A stretch of DNA of 64,000 nt from G965247475 sp965247475 (GTDB taxonomy: Bacteria; Chloroflexota; UBA11872), in contig OZ252016.1 of the NCBI GenBank assembly GCA_965247475.1, positions 1,302,001 through 1,366,000 on the forward strand, in the 5' to 3' direction. Position numbers and translations under genes: made by a program. Under the pieces are notes generated by a model that saw only the letters and a program-made list of their open reading frames with translations, searched no databases and was not told where the DNA came from. Positions 24,999 through 34,524 of this stretch are shown here, in pieces (position 1 is the first letter of the stretch; each line of letters begins with the position of its first letter).

Positions 24999-25082
24999 GT
25001 CGCCTGGATTCCAGCCCCGGATCGCGTCCGGGGCAGGCTCTGCGCCTGCTTGCGCGAGCTCGCGTGCAGGTCCAGCCGGGGC
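24999..25082. repeat. Palindromic repeat element at the 5' end of the permease gene
   Basis: The segment begins TCGCCTGGATTCCAG and contains CCCCGGA-TCGCG-TCCGGGG (25015-25033), a 7-bp stem with a 5-base loop, followed by GC-rich sequence including GCGCGAGCTCGCG. Its opening TGGATTCC resembles the other intergenic element at 6,965-6,995. It separates the permease gene from the aldo/keto reductase stop and replaces the expected first codons of the permease. Confidence 0.5.
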
Positions 25083-25086
25083 GAGC

Positions 25087-26061
25087 TCAGTCCGGGTCTT
25101 GCGGTGGTTCGCCTGGTAGATCGACTAGGTTCGGCGGCGCGGCTTTGGCGATCTCGGCCCACATTCGGTTGGGGATTTCCGCTGTAGCCGCGCGCGCCGC
25201 GGTCGCCACTTCGTCGCTCGATTCGGCGCCGAGCACGGTCAGCTGCACGGCGGGATTCCGCGTGGAGAACCGCACCGCCGCGGTCGGCAGGTCGACGCCG
25301 TAGCCGGCCGCGATCGCCGCGATCGTTCGCACGCGTTCTATTGCCTCCGGCCGCCCCTGCTCAAAGTCCAGGGCCGCGAACGGCCCGCTGGTGTGCGTGC
25401 CGCCGGGATCGAACGGCCGCGCCAGCATGCCCGCCGAGAAAGGCGCGGCGTTTGTAACCGCCACGCCGAGCTCGTGAGCCCGGCCGATCAGGCCGCCGGC
25501 CGGTTGGTCGAGCAGGGTGTAGCGGTTGTGTGTGAGGACCGCGTCAAACTCGCCGGTTTCCACGTATTGCCGCAGCACGTCGACCGTCCCGCCGGATACC
25601 CCGATGCAGCCCACCACACCGCTGGCCCGGAGGTCTTGCAGCGCGACCAGGCTCCCGTTCATCACAGTGTCGAACTTGGTGATCTCCACATCGTGGATGT
25701 AGACCAGATCGAGCCGGTCGCGTCCCAGCAGGCGAAGGCTCTCGTCGACGCAGGCGCGCGTCTGCGCCTCCGAATAGTCGAACGGATCCGGCCGGTACCC
25801 GACTTTTGTGGCGACCACCAGGTCCGGGGGCGCCTCGTCCTCGAGGTCGCGGAGCGCGATCCCGATGCGACGCTCGGCCTCGCCATACACCGGCGCCGTA
25901 TCGATCACGTTCGCGCCGACCTCGAACAGGGCGCGCACGATCGCGGTCGCGTCGGCGTCGGTGCGAACGCGCTCGGCCAGGCCCAACGAGACAGTGCCAA
26001 GCCCGATCGGCGAAACCATCAGATCGGTGCGTCCGAATCGCCGTCGCGGCATCGGTTCCAC
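25087..26061 (-). CDS. Aldo/keto reductase (L-fucose/D-threo-aldose dehydrogenase-like)
   Basis: The 324-residue TIM-barrel oxidoreductase has the full AKR tetrad: Asp54 and Tyr59 in VIDTAPVYGEAE, Lys86 in VATKVGY and His123 in VYIHDVEI. The motifs GLGTVSLG near the N terminus and AVRFSTRNPAVQLTVLGAES for the cofactor phosphate site fit NAD(P)H-dependent members such as D-threo-aldose 1-dehydrogenase and pyridoxal 4-dehydrogenase. The start is GTG at 26061, with ATG 26052 as alternative. It lies next to two acid-sugar dehydratase genes, which fits a role in oxidising a (deoxy)hexose. Confidence 0.87.
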   Translation of the reverse strand: MEPMPRRRFGRTDLMVSPIGLGTVSLGLAERVRTDADATAIVRALFEVGANVIDTAPVYGEAERRIGIALRDLEDEAPPDLVVATKVGYRPDPFDYSEAQTRACVDESLRLLGRDRLDLVYIHDVEITKFDTVMNGSLVALQDLRASGVVGCIGVSGGTVDVLRQYVETGEFDAVLTHNRYTLLDQPAGGLIGRAHELGVAVTNAAPFSAGMLARPFDPGGTHTSGPFAALDFEQGRPEAIERVRTIAAIAAGYGVDLPTAAVRFSTRNPAVQLTVLGAESSDEVATAARAATAEIPNRMWAEIAKAAPPNLVDLPGEPPQDPD

Positions 26062-26228
26062 AGACTGCCCCTCACTCGGTGCACGGCTCGATGCAGAGAC
26101 TAGCGGGCCGGGCGAGCGGTTTCGAACGGCGGCCCCTCGTTTGCGCGCGCGGTGAGCCGGGCAGACTATGAGCGCCTATCCGATGCCCGCGCCTCGGGCG
26201 ACGCCACCCGCGAGGAAGACGCCTCCCC

Positions 26229-27386
26229 ATGAAGATCACAGACGTCAAGCACTTCGAGCCGACCGTCGGCCATCGCGGCCGGTTCATGGTCAAGGTCGAG
26301 ACCGATGCCGGCATCCATGGGCTGGGCGAAGCCGGCACCGCCAGTCGCGAGTTGGCGCTGGGGGGCACGATCGAACACTTTCGCGAGTTTCTGATCGGGC
26401 ACGACCCGCGCCGTATCGAGGACATCAATCAGATCCTGTATCGGGGCCAGTACTTCGAGGGCGGCACGATCCTCACGGCCGCGGCGTCGGCCATCGACAT
26501 CGCCCTGTGGGACATCCTGGGCAAACATCTGAACGTGCCGGTGTGGCAGCTGCTCGGCGGCGCGACCCGTGAGCGCGTTCGGTGCTTTGTCGATGCCGTG
26601 GCCGGCGAGGGCGACACGCTGGCCGAGCAGACCGAGCACCTGATGAATCAGGGCTGGTCGACCGTGCGGTTCGCCCCGGAGATGTCCGATCCCGACTTCC
26701 GGCCGCAGGCCGACGGCCTCTTCGAACCGTGGGAATCGCTACAGTGGATGGCCGACCAGCTGCACGAAGTCCGGGCGCGAGTCGGCCCATCGCTGCGCCT
26801 CGCGGTCGACTTCCACCACCGGCTCAGCGTCGCCGAGGCGGCGGAGTTCGCGCGCCAGGTCGAAGACATCGGCCTGATGTTTCTGGAGGAACCGATCCGC
26901 GCCGAGAGCCCGGACGCCTACGCCGCGCTGCGCGCCATGACACCGATCCCGTTCGCGATCGGCGAGGAGTTCTCGGGCATCTATGTCTTCGCGCCGTTCA
27001 TCGAGCGGGGGCTGGCCAACTACGTGCGGCTCGACGTCTGCAACGTCGGCGGCTTCACCGCTGCCCGCAAGGTGGCCGCCATGGCCGAGGCGCACTACAT
27101 CGACGTGATGCCGCACAACCCGCTGGGACCGGTCTCGACCGCCGCGGCCGTGCACTTCTGCGTGGCCACCCCGAACTTCGCGCTACTCGAGTACAACTGG
27201 CACGTGCGGCAGCGGCCCAAGGATCTGTTCCCGGCAAGCCTGGCGCTCGAGGGCGACTCTTTCCCGCTGCCCGAGGCGCCCGGCCTTGGCGTCGAGGTCA
27301 ACGAAGACGCGCTCGACGACTACCCGTTCGCGCTCTTTGAGACGCCACACTGGCGTCGACGCGACGGCGCCTACACGAACTGGTAG
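26229..27386 (+). CDS. Enolase-superfamily dehydratase (galactonate dehydratase-like)
   Basis: The 385-residue protein has the MR/MLE capping domain (to about 120) and a barrel. Metal ligands are Asp in RLAVDFHHRLS, Glu in FLEEPIR and Glu in AIGEEFSG; the His in DVMPHNPLGPVS closes the active site. The VDFH-type strand, with a His two residues after the first ligand, is found in galactonate and related acid-sugar dehydratases. Such enzymes remove water from an aldonate to give a 2-keto-3-deoxy acid. It is divergent from the aldo/keto reductase gene across 167 bases and converges with the next dehydratase. Confidence 0.87.
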   Translation: MKITDVKHFEPTVGHRGRFMVKVETDAGIHGLGEAGTASRELALGGTIEHFREFLIGHDPRRIEDINQILYRGQYFEGGTILTAAASAIDIALWDILGKHLNVPVWQLLGGATRERVRCFVDAVAGEGDTLAEQTEHLMNQGWSTVRFAPEMSDPDFRPQADGLFEPWESLQWMADQLHEVRARVGPSLRLAVDFHHRLSVAEAAEFARQVEDIGLMFLEEPIRAESPDAYAALRAMTPIPFAIGEEFSGIYVFAPFIERGLANYVRLDVCNVGGFTAARKVAAMAEAHYIDVMPHNPLGPVSTAAAVHFCVATPNFALLEYNWHVRQRPKDLFPASLALEGDSFPLPEAPGLGVEVNEDALDDYPFALFETPHWRRRDGAYTNW

Positions 27387-27413
27387 CCGCGCATCGATCG
27401 AATGCAAGTTATG

Positions 27414-28559
27414 TCAAGCGGAGTACTTTCGCCGCTCGAGATAGTCCTCGTCGATGTCGATGCCGAGACCCGGCCGGTCGCTCACCGTCAGAAAGTCGCG
27501 CTCGAATCCCAGCGGCTCCCGCAGCGGCGCGTTGTAGGCGGGAATCCAGTTCATGGCGTGCTCCAGCCGATAGAAGTTCGGCGTGGTCAGCGCCACGTGC
27601 GAGCCCGCCGCGATCTGGATGGGCCCCGCGGCGTTGTGCGGGCTCAGGGGCACGTAGTGAGCCTCGGCCAGGGCGCCGATCCGTCGCAGCTCGCTGATGC
27701 CGCCAGTCCAGCACACGTCGGGCATGATGAAGTCGGCGAGACGCTGCTCGAGGATCGGCGCGAAGTCAAACCGCGTGAACAGCCGCTCGCCCACGCAGAT
27801 CGGCACGGCCGTGTTCTCGCGCACCTGCCGCAGCGCGTCGTGACTCTCGGGCGGCACCGGCTCCTCGAGCCAGGCAATGTCCAGCTCGGCCAGGCGGTCG
27901 GCGACGCGAATGGCGCTCGGCACGTCGTATTGGCCGTGGGCGTCGATCAGGATGTGGATGTTTGGCCCCACGGCCTCGCGAATGGCCGCCACGCGCGCGA
28001 TCCCGAGCGACTCGTGCTCGGGGGTGATCTCGCCGCTCACGTACGCGTAGAACGCTTCCGCCATTTCGAAGAAGGGATCAAGCTTGAGCGCTTGGTGGCC
28101 CCTGGCGACGGTTTGCAGCGCCGCGTCGGCGAACGCCTGTGGCTCGTGGGCGTCGTCCGGCCACCACGCGTTGGCGTAGACCGGAACGTTCTCCCGCACC
28201 TTGCCGCCGAGCAGGTCGTAGATCGGTCGCCCCAGGTCCTTGCCCTTGATGTCCCACAGCGCGATGTCGATGGCGCTGAGCACCTGTGTGGGCAGCCCCC
28301 TCGAACCCATGTAGGTATAGCGGCGGTAGATGTCGTGCCAGATGGCCTCGATCTCCGACGGGTCGCGGCCGATCAGCATGTCGCGAATCTGCCGCAGCCC
28401 GTAGTCGGCGATCAGCGCGGACCCGCCGGCCCAGGTTGACCCCTCGCCCCAGCCGGAAATGCCCGCATCCGTGTCCACGCGCACGAACAGGATGGGACCG
28501 AAGCGCCGATCGGCCTCTTCGGCCGCGTAGAGAAACGTGCGTATATCGGTGATCTTCAC
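27414..28559 (-). CDS. Enolase-superfamily dehydratase, MR subgroup-like
   Basis: The 381-residue protein begins MKITDIRTFLYAAEEAD. It has metal ligands Asp in ILIDAHGQYD, Glu in WLEEPVPP and Glu in CVGERLFT, and a His in PLSPHNAAGP. The lysine of QALKLDPF stands at the end of the second barrel strand. It is related to, but clearly different from, the gene at 26229-27386, so the two probably act on different acid sugars. It lies downstream of the large DUF4011 gene on the same strand, 173 bases away; that gap holds nothing I recognise. Confidence 0.86.
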   Translation of the reverse strand: MKITDIRTFLYAAEEADRRFGPILFVRVDTDAGISGWGEGSTWAGGSALIADYGLRQIRDMLIGRDPSEIEAIWHDIYRRYTYMGSRGLPTQVLSAIDIALWDIKGKDLGRPIYDLLGGKVRENVPVYANAWWPDDAHEPQAFADAALQTVARGHQALKLDPFFEMAEAFYAYVSGEITPEHESLGIARVAAIREAVGPNIHILIDAHGQYDVPSAIRVADRLAELDIAWLEEPVPPESHDALRQVRENTAVPICVGERLFTRFDFAPILEQRLADFIMPDVCWTGGISELRRIGALAEAHYVPLSPHNAAGPIQIAAGSHVALTTPNFYRLEHAMNWIPAYNAPLREPLGFERDFLTVSDRPGLGIDIDEDYLERRKYSA

Positions 28560-28732
28560 AGCCCGGCGCTCCTGGTGTGCTGCAACCCGCGCCGGCGATT
28601 GTGGACGACGGGGACACCAGTGTCACTTGACGGCCCGGCAGACGTTCGCACGGACTGATGGCTTGGATACAACGAATGGCTCGGCGCGGCCAGGTATGGA
28701 CGCGACGGTCGTCGCGAGCGGCCCTCGGCTGC

Positions 28733-31700
28733 TCAACTGGCGGGGCTCAGCATCTGTGCGTCGCCGGTCAATCTGCCATCGCTGTGCAGTTGGTCGACGG
28801 CCTCGCCGATCCGGCTCGCGATGTACTTACCGGTCCGCTGGAAGCCAAACCGGCGGGCCGTCTCCGCAATCAGATCGTTGCGTCCCGCTCCATACAGTAG
28901 TTTGACGCACGCCAGGACTCCAGCCTCCAGTTCGGCCAGCGGGATGTGCTCGATTCTTCTCCTCGACTCCTCGTCCCAGGGCGTCCGCGGGCGGACCGAG
29001 CCCGACTGTCTGACCAAGACCAGGAATCGCTCTTCGAACAACGTGTTGCCGACAGATTCCGGCACCCATGCCAAATCGTTCCTCGACACCGCGTCACGCA
29101 TCGCGTTGTGAAGCCGGTCACGCGTGCGCCCCCGCACTCTTCCGCCGCCGAACCGCCGCCTGATTCGCTCGATTACGACGTTCGTGTGCACAGGTCCTTC
29201 CACGCGCACGACCTCTGTGACCAGCTCGCACAACTCTTCGAGGCTTTCGCCGCCTACGCTTCGCGCCCTAAGACGAATGCGCGAGAGGTCGGCGGTCTCG
29301 TAGCGGTCAAACGGACCGTCCACGGCATGGTCGGGAACGGTCTTCGACTGACGCTGCTGAGTGACGGTTGGACCAGCACCATCTGCCAGCGAGTCGAACT
29401 CAGCCCCGGTGTCAACCGCCTCAGTTGGCTCGCGCCCGCCCACCTCGGGCTGGTCATCGGCCGGTTCGGCATTCGTTTTCTGAAGAGCTCGCTCGATCGC
29501 CTCCAATTCGCGTTCCGGGTTCTGAATCCACGACCTCGACCAGACCCGGTGAATCTTCCAGCCCAACCCTTCCAGAATCGACTGGCGCAGCCAATCCCGA
29601 TCGCGGGCTGCCGGGGCGCTGTGATAGGTCGCGCCATCGCACTCGATGCCCAGCGCGTGGCCCTGACCGTTGTCCGCTCGGATCGCCAGATCGATGCGAT
29701 ACCCGCTCACGCCAACCTGGACATCGACCTGATGGCCGCGCTCGACCAGCGCCCGCCGCACGGCTTCCTCGAACGAGTTTTCGGTCTCAGCCTGCGCGTT
29801 GACGGTTACATTCTGTTCGATCGCCGTGTCGGGACTCCGCGCGAACTCGAGATAGCGCTTGAGGAGCCGCGCGCCCCTGCTCTCTGACGAAATATCCTCG
29901 GGTTTCAGTGAATGCACGACCGTCATGGATTTCCTAGCTCGACTGACGGCCACGTTCAGCCGGCGCTCGCCGCCTTCATTATTGATCGGCCCAAACCTGT
30001 TGTAGACCTGGCCGGACTCGGTAGACGGCCCGTACCCGACCGACAGCACGATGTGATCACGCTCGTCCCCCTGGACGTTCTCCAGGTTCTTTACAAAGCA
30101 CTGCTCCTCACGCTCCGGCGCGAAGTGTTGGTCGAATTCAGGTTGGTTTAGCCGGACCTCGTCGATAAGTCGTTCGACCAGGTCGGCCTGCGCCCTTGAG
30201 AGCGTGACCACGCCAACGCTTTCCGCAGGCCGCGTGCGCATCAGATTGAAGATCAGCTGGACAACCTTCTCTGCTTCCATTCGGTTAGTCCGAGAGCCCC
30301 CGGCGTCATACCGACCGTCTGGGAGATAGACGCCCGCGACGCCAACGGCGGCAGTTCTTCCAGGACTGGGAAATGTCAGCAGCCGGTCTTCATAGAAGTA
30401 GTGGTTTGAGTATCGGATCAGGCTTTCGTGCCGGCTGCGGTAGTGAACACCCAAGTAGTGCTCAGTGACGCCGCTTCCTGCCATCCCGACCAGAACGTCC
30501 AGGATGCTCTCGCGTCCCTCGAACCAGTCGGTGTCATCGTCGCTGTTCTCGTCTTCACCCTCGTGCTCATATCGATGCTGAAACAGAGTCGTAGGCGGCA
30601 ACTGCTTGCGATCCCCAACGACAATCGCCTGTTCAGCCCGGGAAATCGCGGGAACCGCGTCCTCGGGCAGCACCTGGGAAGCCTCGTCGAAGATAACGGT
30701 GTCGAAGCGAATGTTCGCGCTGACGGCGTTCGTGCGCGCCAGGTACTGGCTGACTGCCAGCGGACTCATCAAGAAGCATGGCTTCAGCGCCTGGATCACT
30801 TGTGGGGCCCTAACGAGCAGTTGACGCACCGACATCTGTCGGCGGCGCTTGCTAAGTTCGCCATTAAGGACGCCGAGCTGCCCTGCGTCAGTCACACTTG
30901 TCTGGTTGCCGGGGTATTCGGTAAACAGTGCCTGGCGGACCTGCTCGCGCATGACCCTGAAGTAGTCCGTGTCCAGGCGCCGAAACTCGTGTCGCCGCTC
31001 TTCGTGATTCCGCGCACTAAAGTCGCGGAGGCGCACATCCTGCGGGCAGATCGCATCGAGCCAGGTGGAGAACAGGCGTTTCCTGACAATCCCGGGTACC
31101 TGGCGTGAGTCGTCAGTGACGCTGCGAATGCGCTGAACTGTACCCGGGCCGAGGCTCTGGTCCAGGTCGTTGCACGCCTGCTTGAACTCGATCCAGCTCG
31201 CTGCGTTGTCGGCGTCCTTGCGGATGAACTGCAGCCATTCGGCCAGGGCGTCAAACGACGCCGACGACCATGCGCCCCAGGCAGAAGCCACAGCGTCAAA
31301 GCGCACATCCAGCATTTGGAGATCAGGTGGGTACGACGATCGCAGCGACTCGATCTCAGTGGCCAACACGCCCGGATCAAACGGAAGCTTGGGCGCGCAC
31401 ACTACCTCGCGCAGGCGCTCGCCCGGTCTTCCAGTGACCAGATCGAGCAAGTCGCTGCACCACGCCAGCGCTACCAGAACGTCGTCCCATTCGGAGTCGC
31501 GACCCTTGAAGAACACGCCGAAGTCCCTCTGGAGAGCAACCCGCTTATCATCCTCGCGTCGCTCGATGGTCTGGAGCAGCGCCGCGGCGTCGATCAGATG
31601 GCAGAAGCCCCACCAGTCGTCAGGCGGCTCCACCAGGCGCCGGGCGACCGCTTGTGAGTGTTCCACCAGCGTTTCTAGCGGCCTTTGTGCCTGTCCGACA

Positions 31701-34456
31701 GCGGTCATGACGGCTGCGGGACTTGCTTGATCCAGGTCCAGGCGATCGGACTGGAGAGCGTGCAAGGCAGTTTTCAGGGCCTGGATTGCGGTCGTTGCAC
31801 GATCCGACGCACTGCGCAGCGTTTGGCGAGTCTCTTGGCTGGTCAGAAGGGTCTGCAGTCTGGCCGGGTTCCCAGGCCAGTCACGCAACAAACGCGCTGT
31901 GACGTCTAGCTGGCGCTCGACCCGAGGCCAGTCGGTTTCCCGCTCGCTAGCGTAGCGACCAAGCATCGGCTCGACACCAGCGTAGGCCGAGGTCCAGTCT
32001 CGGCGCATCTCGCGGATATCCATAGCCCGCTGAACCACATCCAGCCCCCCAGCAGGGCTGAGCTTGCCCGGCACCCTGGCATACCCGCGCAGCAGCCGCC
32101 GGTCGCTTCGGTAGGCTCCTTGTAGCAACCGTCGCATCCCGCTCTGGTGATCGGTGCGGTAGCGAACCAGCATGCCGTCGTCAATGGCGTCGACAAGCTC
32201 CCGGTCGTAATAGGCAAAGAAATCGGTTTCAGCGCCGTCCAGCGCCGCCTGTGCCCGACGCGCAGCGTCCGCCAGCAGCTTTACGTTTGCGAGATGATCG
32301 ATGTCCATCCAGGCTTCAGGGATAACGTCCAGACTGAGCAACTCGCGGGTCATGTCGAGCCCGCGCAACGCTTCCGGCCACGAGCTAGCCGGAACCTCGA
32401 ACTCAAGCTGCCGAGAGAGTTTGCCGAGCGCCTCAACAAGCGCCGTCGCCGTGGCAGAGACTTGCGCGACCATCTTGAGCAGCGCGTCGGGCTTCGGGAC
32501 GAGCCGCGGGGCCCAGTCTGGCCCCAGCGCCGCTTGCAGCGCGTCGATGTCCGACTGCCGTGGACGCGCCGTGCGTGACAGCCGCTGGTAGTCGGCATCG
32601 GGGATGTTTCCGCCAAACGCCTGTTCCATGCGGGCCGCGAGCCTCCGCGCCTCGGCTTGCTGCTCGCGCTGCTCCCGGGCGACTCGGCGAAACTCGGGAA
32701 GCGCGCGGCGTTCCAGCCAGTGCGGTCGCACCACTGGCCTTTTGCATAGATGTAAAGCGAGCGTATGTAGGCGGCCCGCCGTCCCTAGGTCCGCTGGCGG
32801 CAGGACGCCCAAGCGGTTGGACTGCTCGTCAAGTCCTTGCATGGTGCGCCGGACGATTCCCAGGGCTTCATCCGCGTCGCGCCTGACCTGCTCCGCGATG
32901 CTGATCGAGCTGGCGCTCAACTTCAACGCGGCCCACTTGGTCGTGGGCAGGTCTCGAAACCCCTCGGGCTGCCGCGCGATGCTCGTGGCCAGCGAGGTGA
33001 TTGCTGTCAGCCTGGCCTCGTCAAGGCTGGCGGCGTCTGGCACGGGAAACTCTATCGTGGGCAAATCACGCAGGTGCGCGTATTCGCCGTGCACTTGGTA
33101 GATGCTCCGCTCCAGAGGATGCCTAGTCTCATGCAGACTGCGGACCACGTCGTTCAGCTTGGCCCGACTGGCCTCGAGCTCTTTCTGTTTGAGTCCGCCG
33201 TCGTGGCGCACGCGTCCGTCCTCGATAGACTTCCGCAGCTGCCCATAGACTGACGACTTCGTCGCTCGCTCGCTGTGCATGTCCAGGCAAAATACGCCCA
33301 GTTCTTCCTGTTCGAGGCGTTCCTTGACCACATCCAGCGCCACGCTCTTCTCGCTGACGAACAGCACGCGCTTTCCCTGCCTCATGAGGTTGGCAATGAT
33401 ATTGACGATGGTCTGGCTCTTGCCGGTTCCAGGCGGCCCGTGGATGACGAGGTGGTTCCCGGAACCGGCAGCCGCAACTGCGCGCAGCTGACTGTGATCG
33501 GCTGGCAGCACCGCGGCTGTCTGGCGAATCTCGGGGATATCGTCGAGCCGTCCACCAGCCAAATCTGACTTCGGCCGAAGAGCGGCGCCGTCCGTGACAC
33601 CACCCCACACTTCCGGCATCGTCTCCCCAGCCAGTCGGCGGATCAGCGGGTGGCTGACGCCCGCATCCCGCATTCCTTGAAGGTCTTCCCACATGGCCAG
33701 CTTCGTGTACTGAAACGTCGCGAGAATGACCTCTTGCGTGACGCCCCAGCCAGTCCGACCTGTAACAACCCGACGGGAGACGTCAGCCAGATACTCCGAG
33801 TACAAGTCGTGCTCGAATTCGGGGAGTTCGACGCCAAGTTCATCCAGCTTGTGACGCAAGGTAGCGTTGGCCGAGGTGTCGTCGTCTTCCCGGTGCAGAA
33901 CGAACGGGTCACGCGGCGACGACCGCTTTAGGTCACAGGGAAGCAGCAGCAGAGGCGAGGTCGCTCGCTCACTGTCTTCATCAAGCCACTTTAGGAAACC
34001 GACGGCCAGAAAGAGGACATTAATGCCCTGTTCTTCCAGCCATTCGCGTTCCTTCCTAAAGAACCGCAGGAGTGTCCGCTGCAGTGCCTGCGGATCGACA
34101 TCCGTCTCCAGATCACCAGGTACAACCTCGATGTCGTCGCCGGCCTCATCGAAACCGCCGAACGGCCGCTGCGGCGTGTAATCGAAGGACAGGCCGCTCC
34201 GCGCCTGCTGTAGGGCCTCGTCAATCTCGTCAGGGCCGAAATTGACGATGGGAACGCAGCGTATGATGGTTCGACAGCGTGACTGGGTATCTGCCTGCTT
34301 GAGGTTCTTCCTAAAATAGAGCAGGTTGTTGCGGCGGTTGAGCTGCAGCAACTGACGCTGCCAGCCCGCAACGGCCACGTTGACGCTGTTCGATCCCGGT
34401 GCCGCGCCCGGCGTTTGTTCCGCAGGAGCCTGACCATCGAGCAACGGTTCGTCCAT
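28733..34456 (-). CDS. DUF4011/SF1 helicase/PD-(D/E)XK/DUF3320 protein (Hhe-like, candidate phage defence)
   Basis: This 1907-residue protein has an N-terminal DUF4011 region (about 20-300, starting WQRQLLQLNRRNNLLYFR) and a superfamily 1 helicase. Walker A is HGPPGTGKSQ with Lys346, Walker B is IFDEASQV with Asp1257 and Glu1258, and later motifs are NVQGDERDHIVLSVGYG and LNVAVSRARKSMTVV. A long helical insert separates the helicase halves. A nuclease domain (about 1560-1650) has YRIDLAI, LGIECDGATYH and EGLGWKIHRVWS, as in Vsr/MTES_1575-type proteins. A DUF3320 domain ends the protein. From memory, the single-gene Hhe defence system has a DUF4011-helicase-Vsr layout. A -10-like TAAGAT lies at 34504-34499. 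The base composition looks less GC-rich than its neighbours. Confidence 0.88.
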   Translation of the reverse strand: MDEPLLDGQAPAEQTPGAAPGSNSVNVAVAGWQRQLLQLNRRNNLLYFRKNLKQADTQSRCRTIIRCVPIVNFGPDEIDEALQQARSGLSFDYTPQRPFGGFDEAGDDIEVVPGDLETDVDPQALQRTLLRFFRKEREWLEEQGINVLFLAVGFLKWLDEDSERATSPLLLLPCDLKRSSPRDPFVLHREDDDTSANATLRHKLDELGVELPEFEHDLYSEYLADVSRRVVTGRTGWGVTQEVILATFQYTKLAMWEDLQGMRDAGVSHPLIRRLAGETMPEVWGGVTDGAALRPKSDLAGGRLDDIPEIRQTAAVLPADHSQLRAVAAAGSGNHLVIHGPPGTGKSQTIVNIIANLMRQGKRVLFVSEKSVALDVVKERLEQEELGVFCLDMHSERATKSSVYGQLRKSIEDGRVRHDGGLKQKELEASRAKLNDVVRSLHETRHPLERSIYQVHGEYAHLRDLPTIEFPVPDAASLDEARLTAITSLATSIARQPEGFRDLPTTKWAALKLSASSISIAEQVRRDADEALGIVRRTMQGLDEQSNRLGVLPPADLGTAGRLHTLALHLCKRPVVRPHWLERRALPEFRRVAREQREQQAEARRLAARMEQAFGGNIPDADYQRLSRTARPRQSDIDALQAALGPDWAPRLVPKPDALLKMVAQVSATATALVEALGKLSRQLEFEVPASSWPEALRGLDMTRELLSLDVIPEAWMDIDHLANVKLLADAARRAQAALDGAETDFFAYYDRELVDAIDDGMLVRYRTDHQSGMRRLLQGAYRSDRRLLRGYARVPGKLSPAGGLDVVQRAMDIREMRRDWTSAYAGVEPMLGRYASERETDWPRVERQLDVTARLLRDWPGNPARLQTLLTSQETRQTLRSASDRATTAIQALKTALHALQSDRLDLDQASPAAVMTAVGQAQRPLETLVEHSQAVARRLVEPPDDWWGFCHLIDAAALLQTIERREDDKRVALQRDFGVFFKGRDSEWDDVLVALAWCSDLLDLVTGRPGERLREVVCAPKLPFDPGVLATEIESLRSSYPPDLQMLDVRFDAVASAWGAWSSASFDALAEWLQFIRKDADNAASWIEFKQACNDLDQSLGPGTVQRIRSVTDDSRQVPGIVRKRLFSTWLDAICPQDVRLRDFSARNHEERRHEFRRLDTDYFRVMREQVRQALFTEYPGNQTSVTDAGQLGVLNGELSKRRRQMSVRQLLVRAPQVIQALKPCFLMSPLAVSQYLARTNAVSANIRFDTVIFDEASQVLPEDAVPAISRAEQAIVVGDRKQLPPTTLFQHRYEHEGEDENSDDDTDWFEGRESILDVLVGMAGSGVTEHYLGVHYRSRHESLIRYSNHYFYEDRLLTFPSPGRTAAVGVAGVYLPDGRYDAGGSRTNRMEAEKVVQLIFNLMRTRPAESVGVVTLSRAQADLVERLIDEVRLNQPEFDQHFAPEREEQCFVKNLENVQGDERDHIVLSVGYGPSTESGQVYNRFGPINNEGGERRLNVAVSRARKSMTVVHSLKPEDISSESRGARLLKRYLEFARSPDTAIEQNVTVNAQAETENSFEEAVRRALVERGHQVDVQVGVSGYRIDLAIRADNGQGHALGIECDGATYHSAPAARDRDWLRQSILEGLGWKIHRVWSRSWIQNPERELEAIERALQKTNAEPADDQPEVGGREPTEAVDTGAEFDSLADGAGPTVTQQRQSKTVPDHAVDGPFDRYETADLSRIRLRARSVGGESLEELCELVTEVVRVEGPVHTNVVIERIRRRFGGGRVRGRTRDRLHNAMRDAVSRNDLAWVPESVGNTLFEERFLVLVRQSGSVRPRTPWDEESRRRIEHIPLAELEAGVLACVKLLYGAGRNDLIAETARRFGFQRTGKYIASRIGEAVDQLHSDGRLTGDAQMLSPAS

Positions 34457-34524
34457 CGGCGTACTCTGACTCTGCCGGAGACCGCGTGGGAGGGGGCTAT
34501 CTTATTACGGCCAGGCACCCAGCG

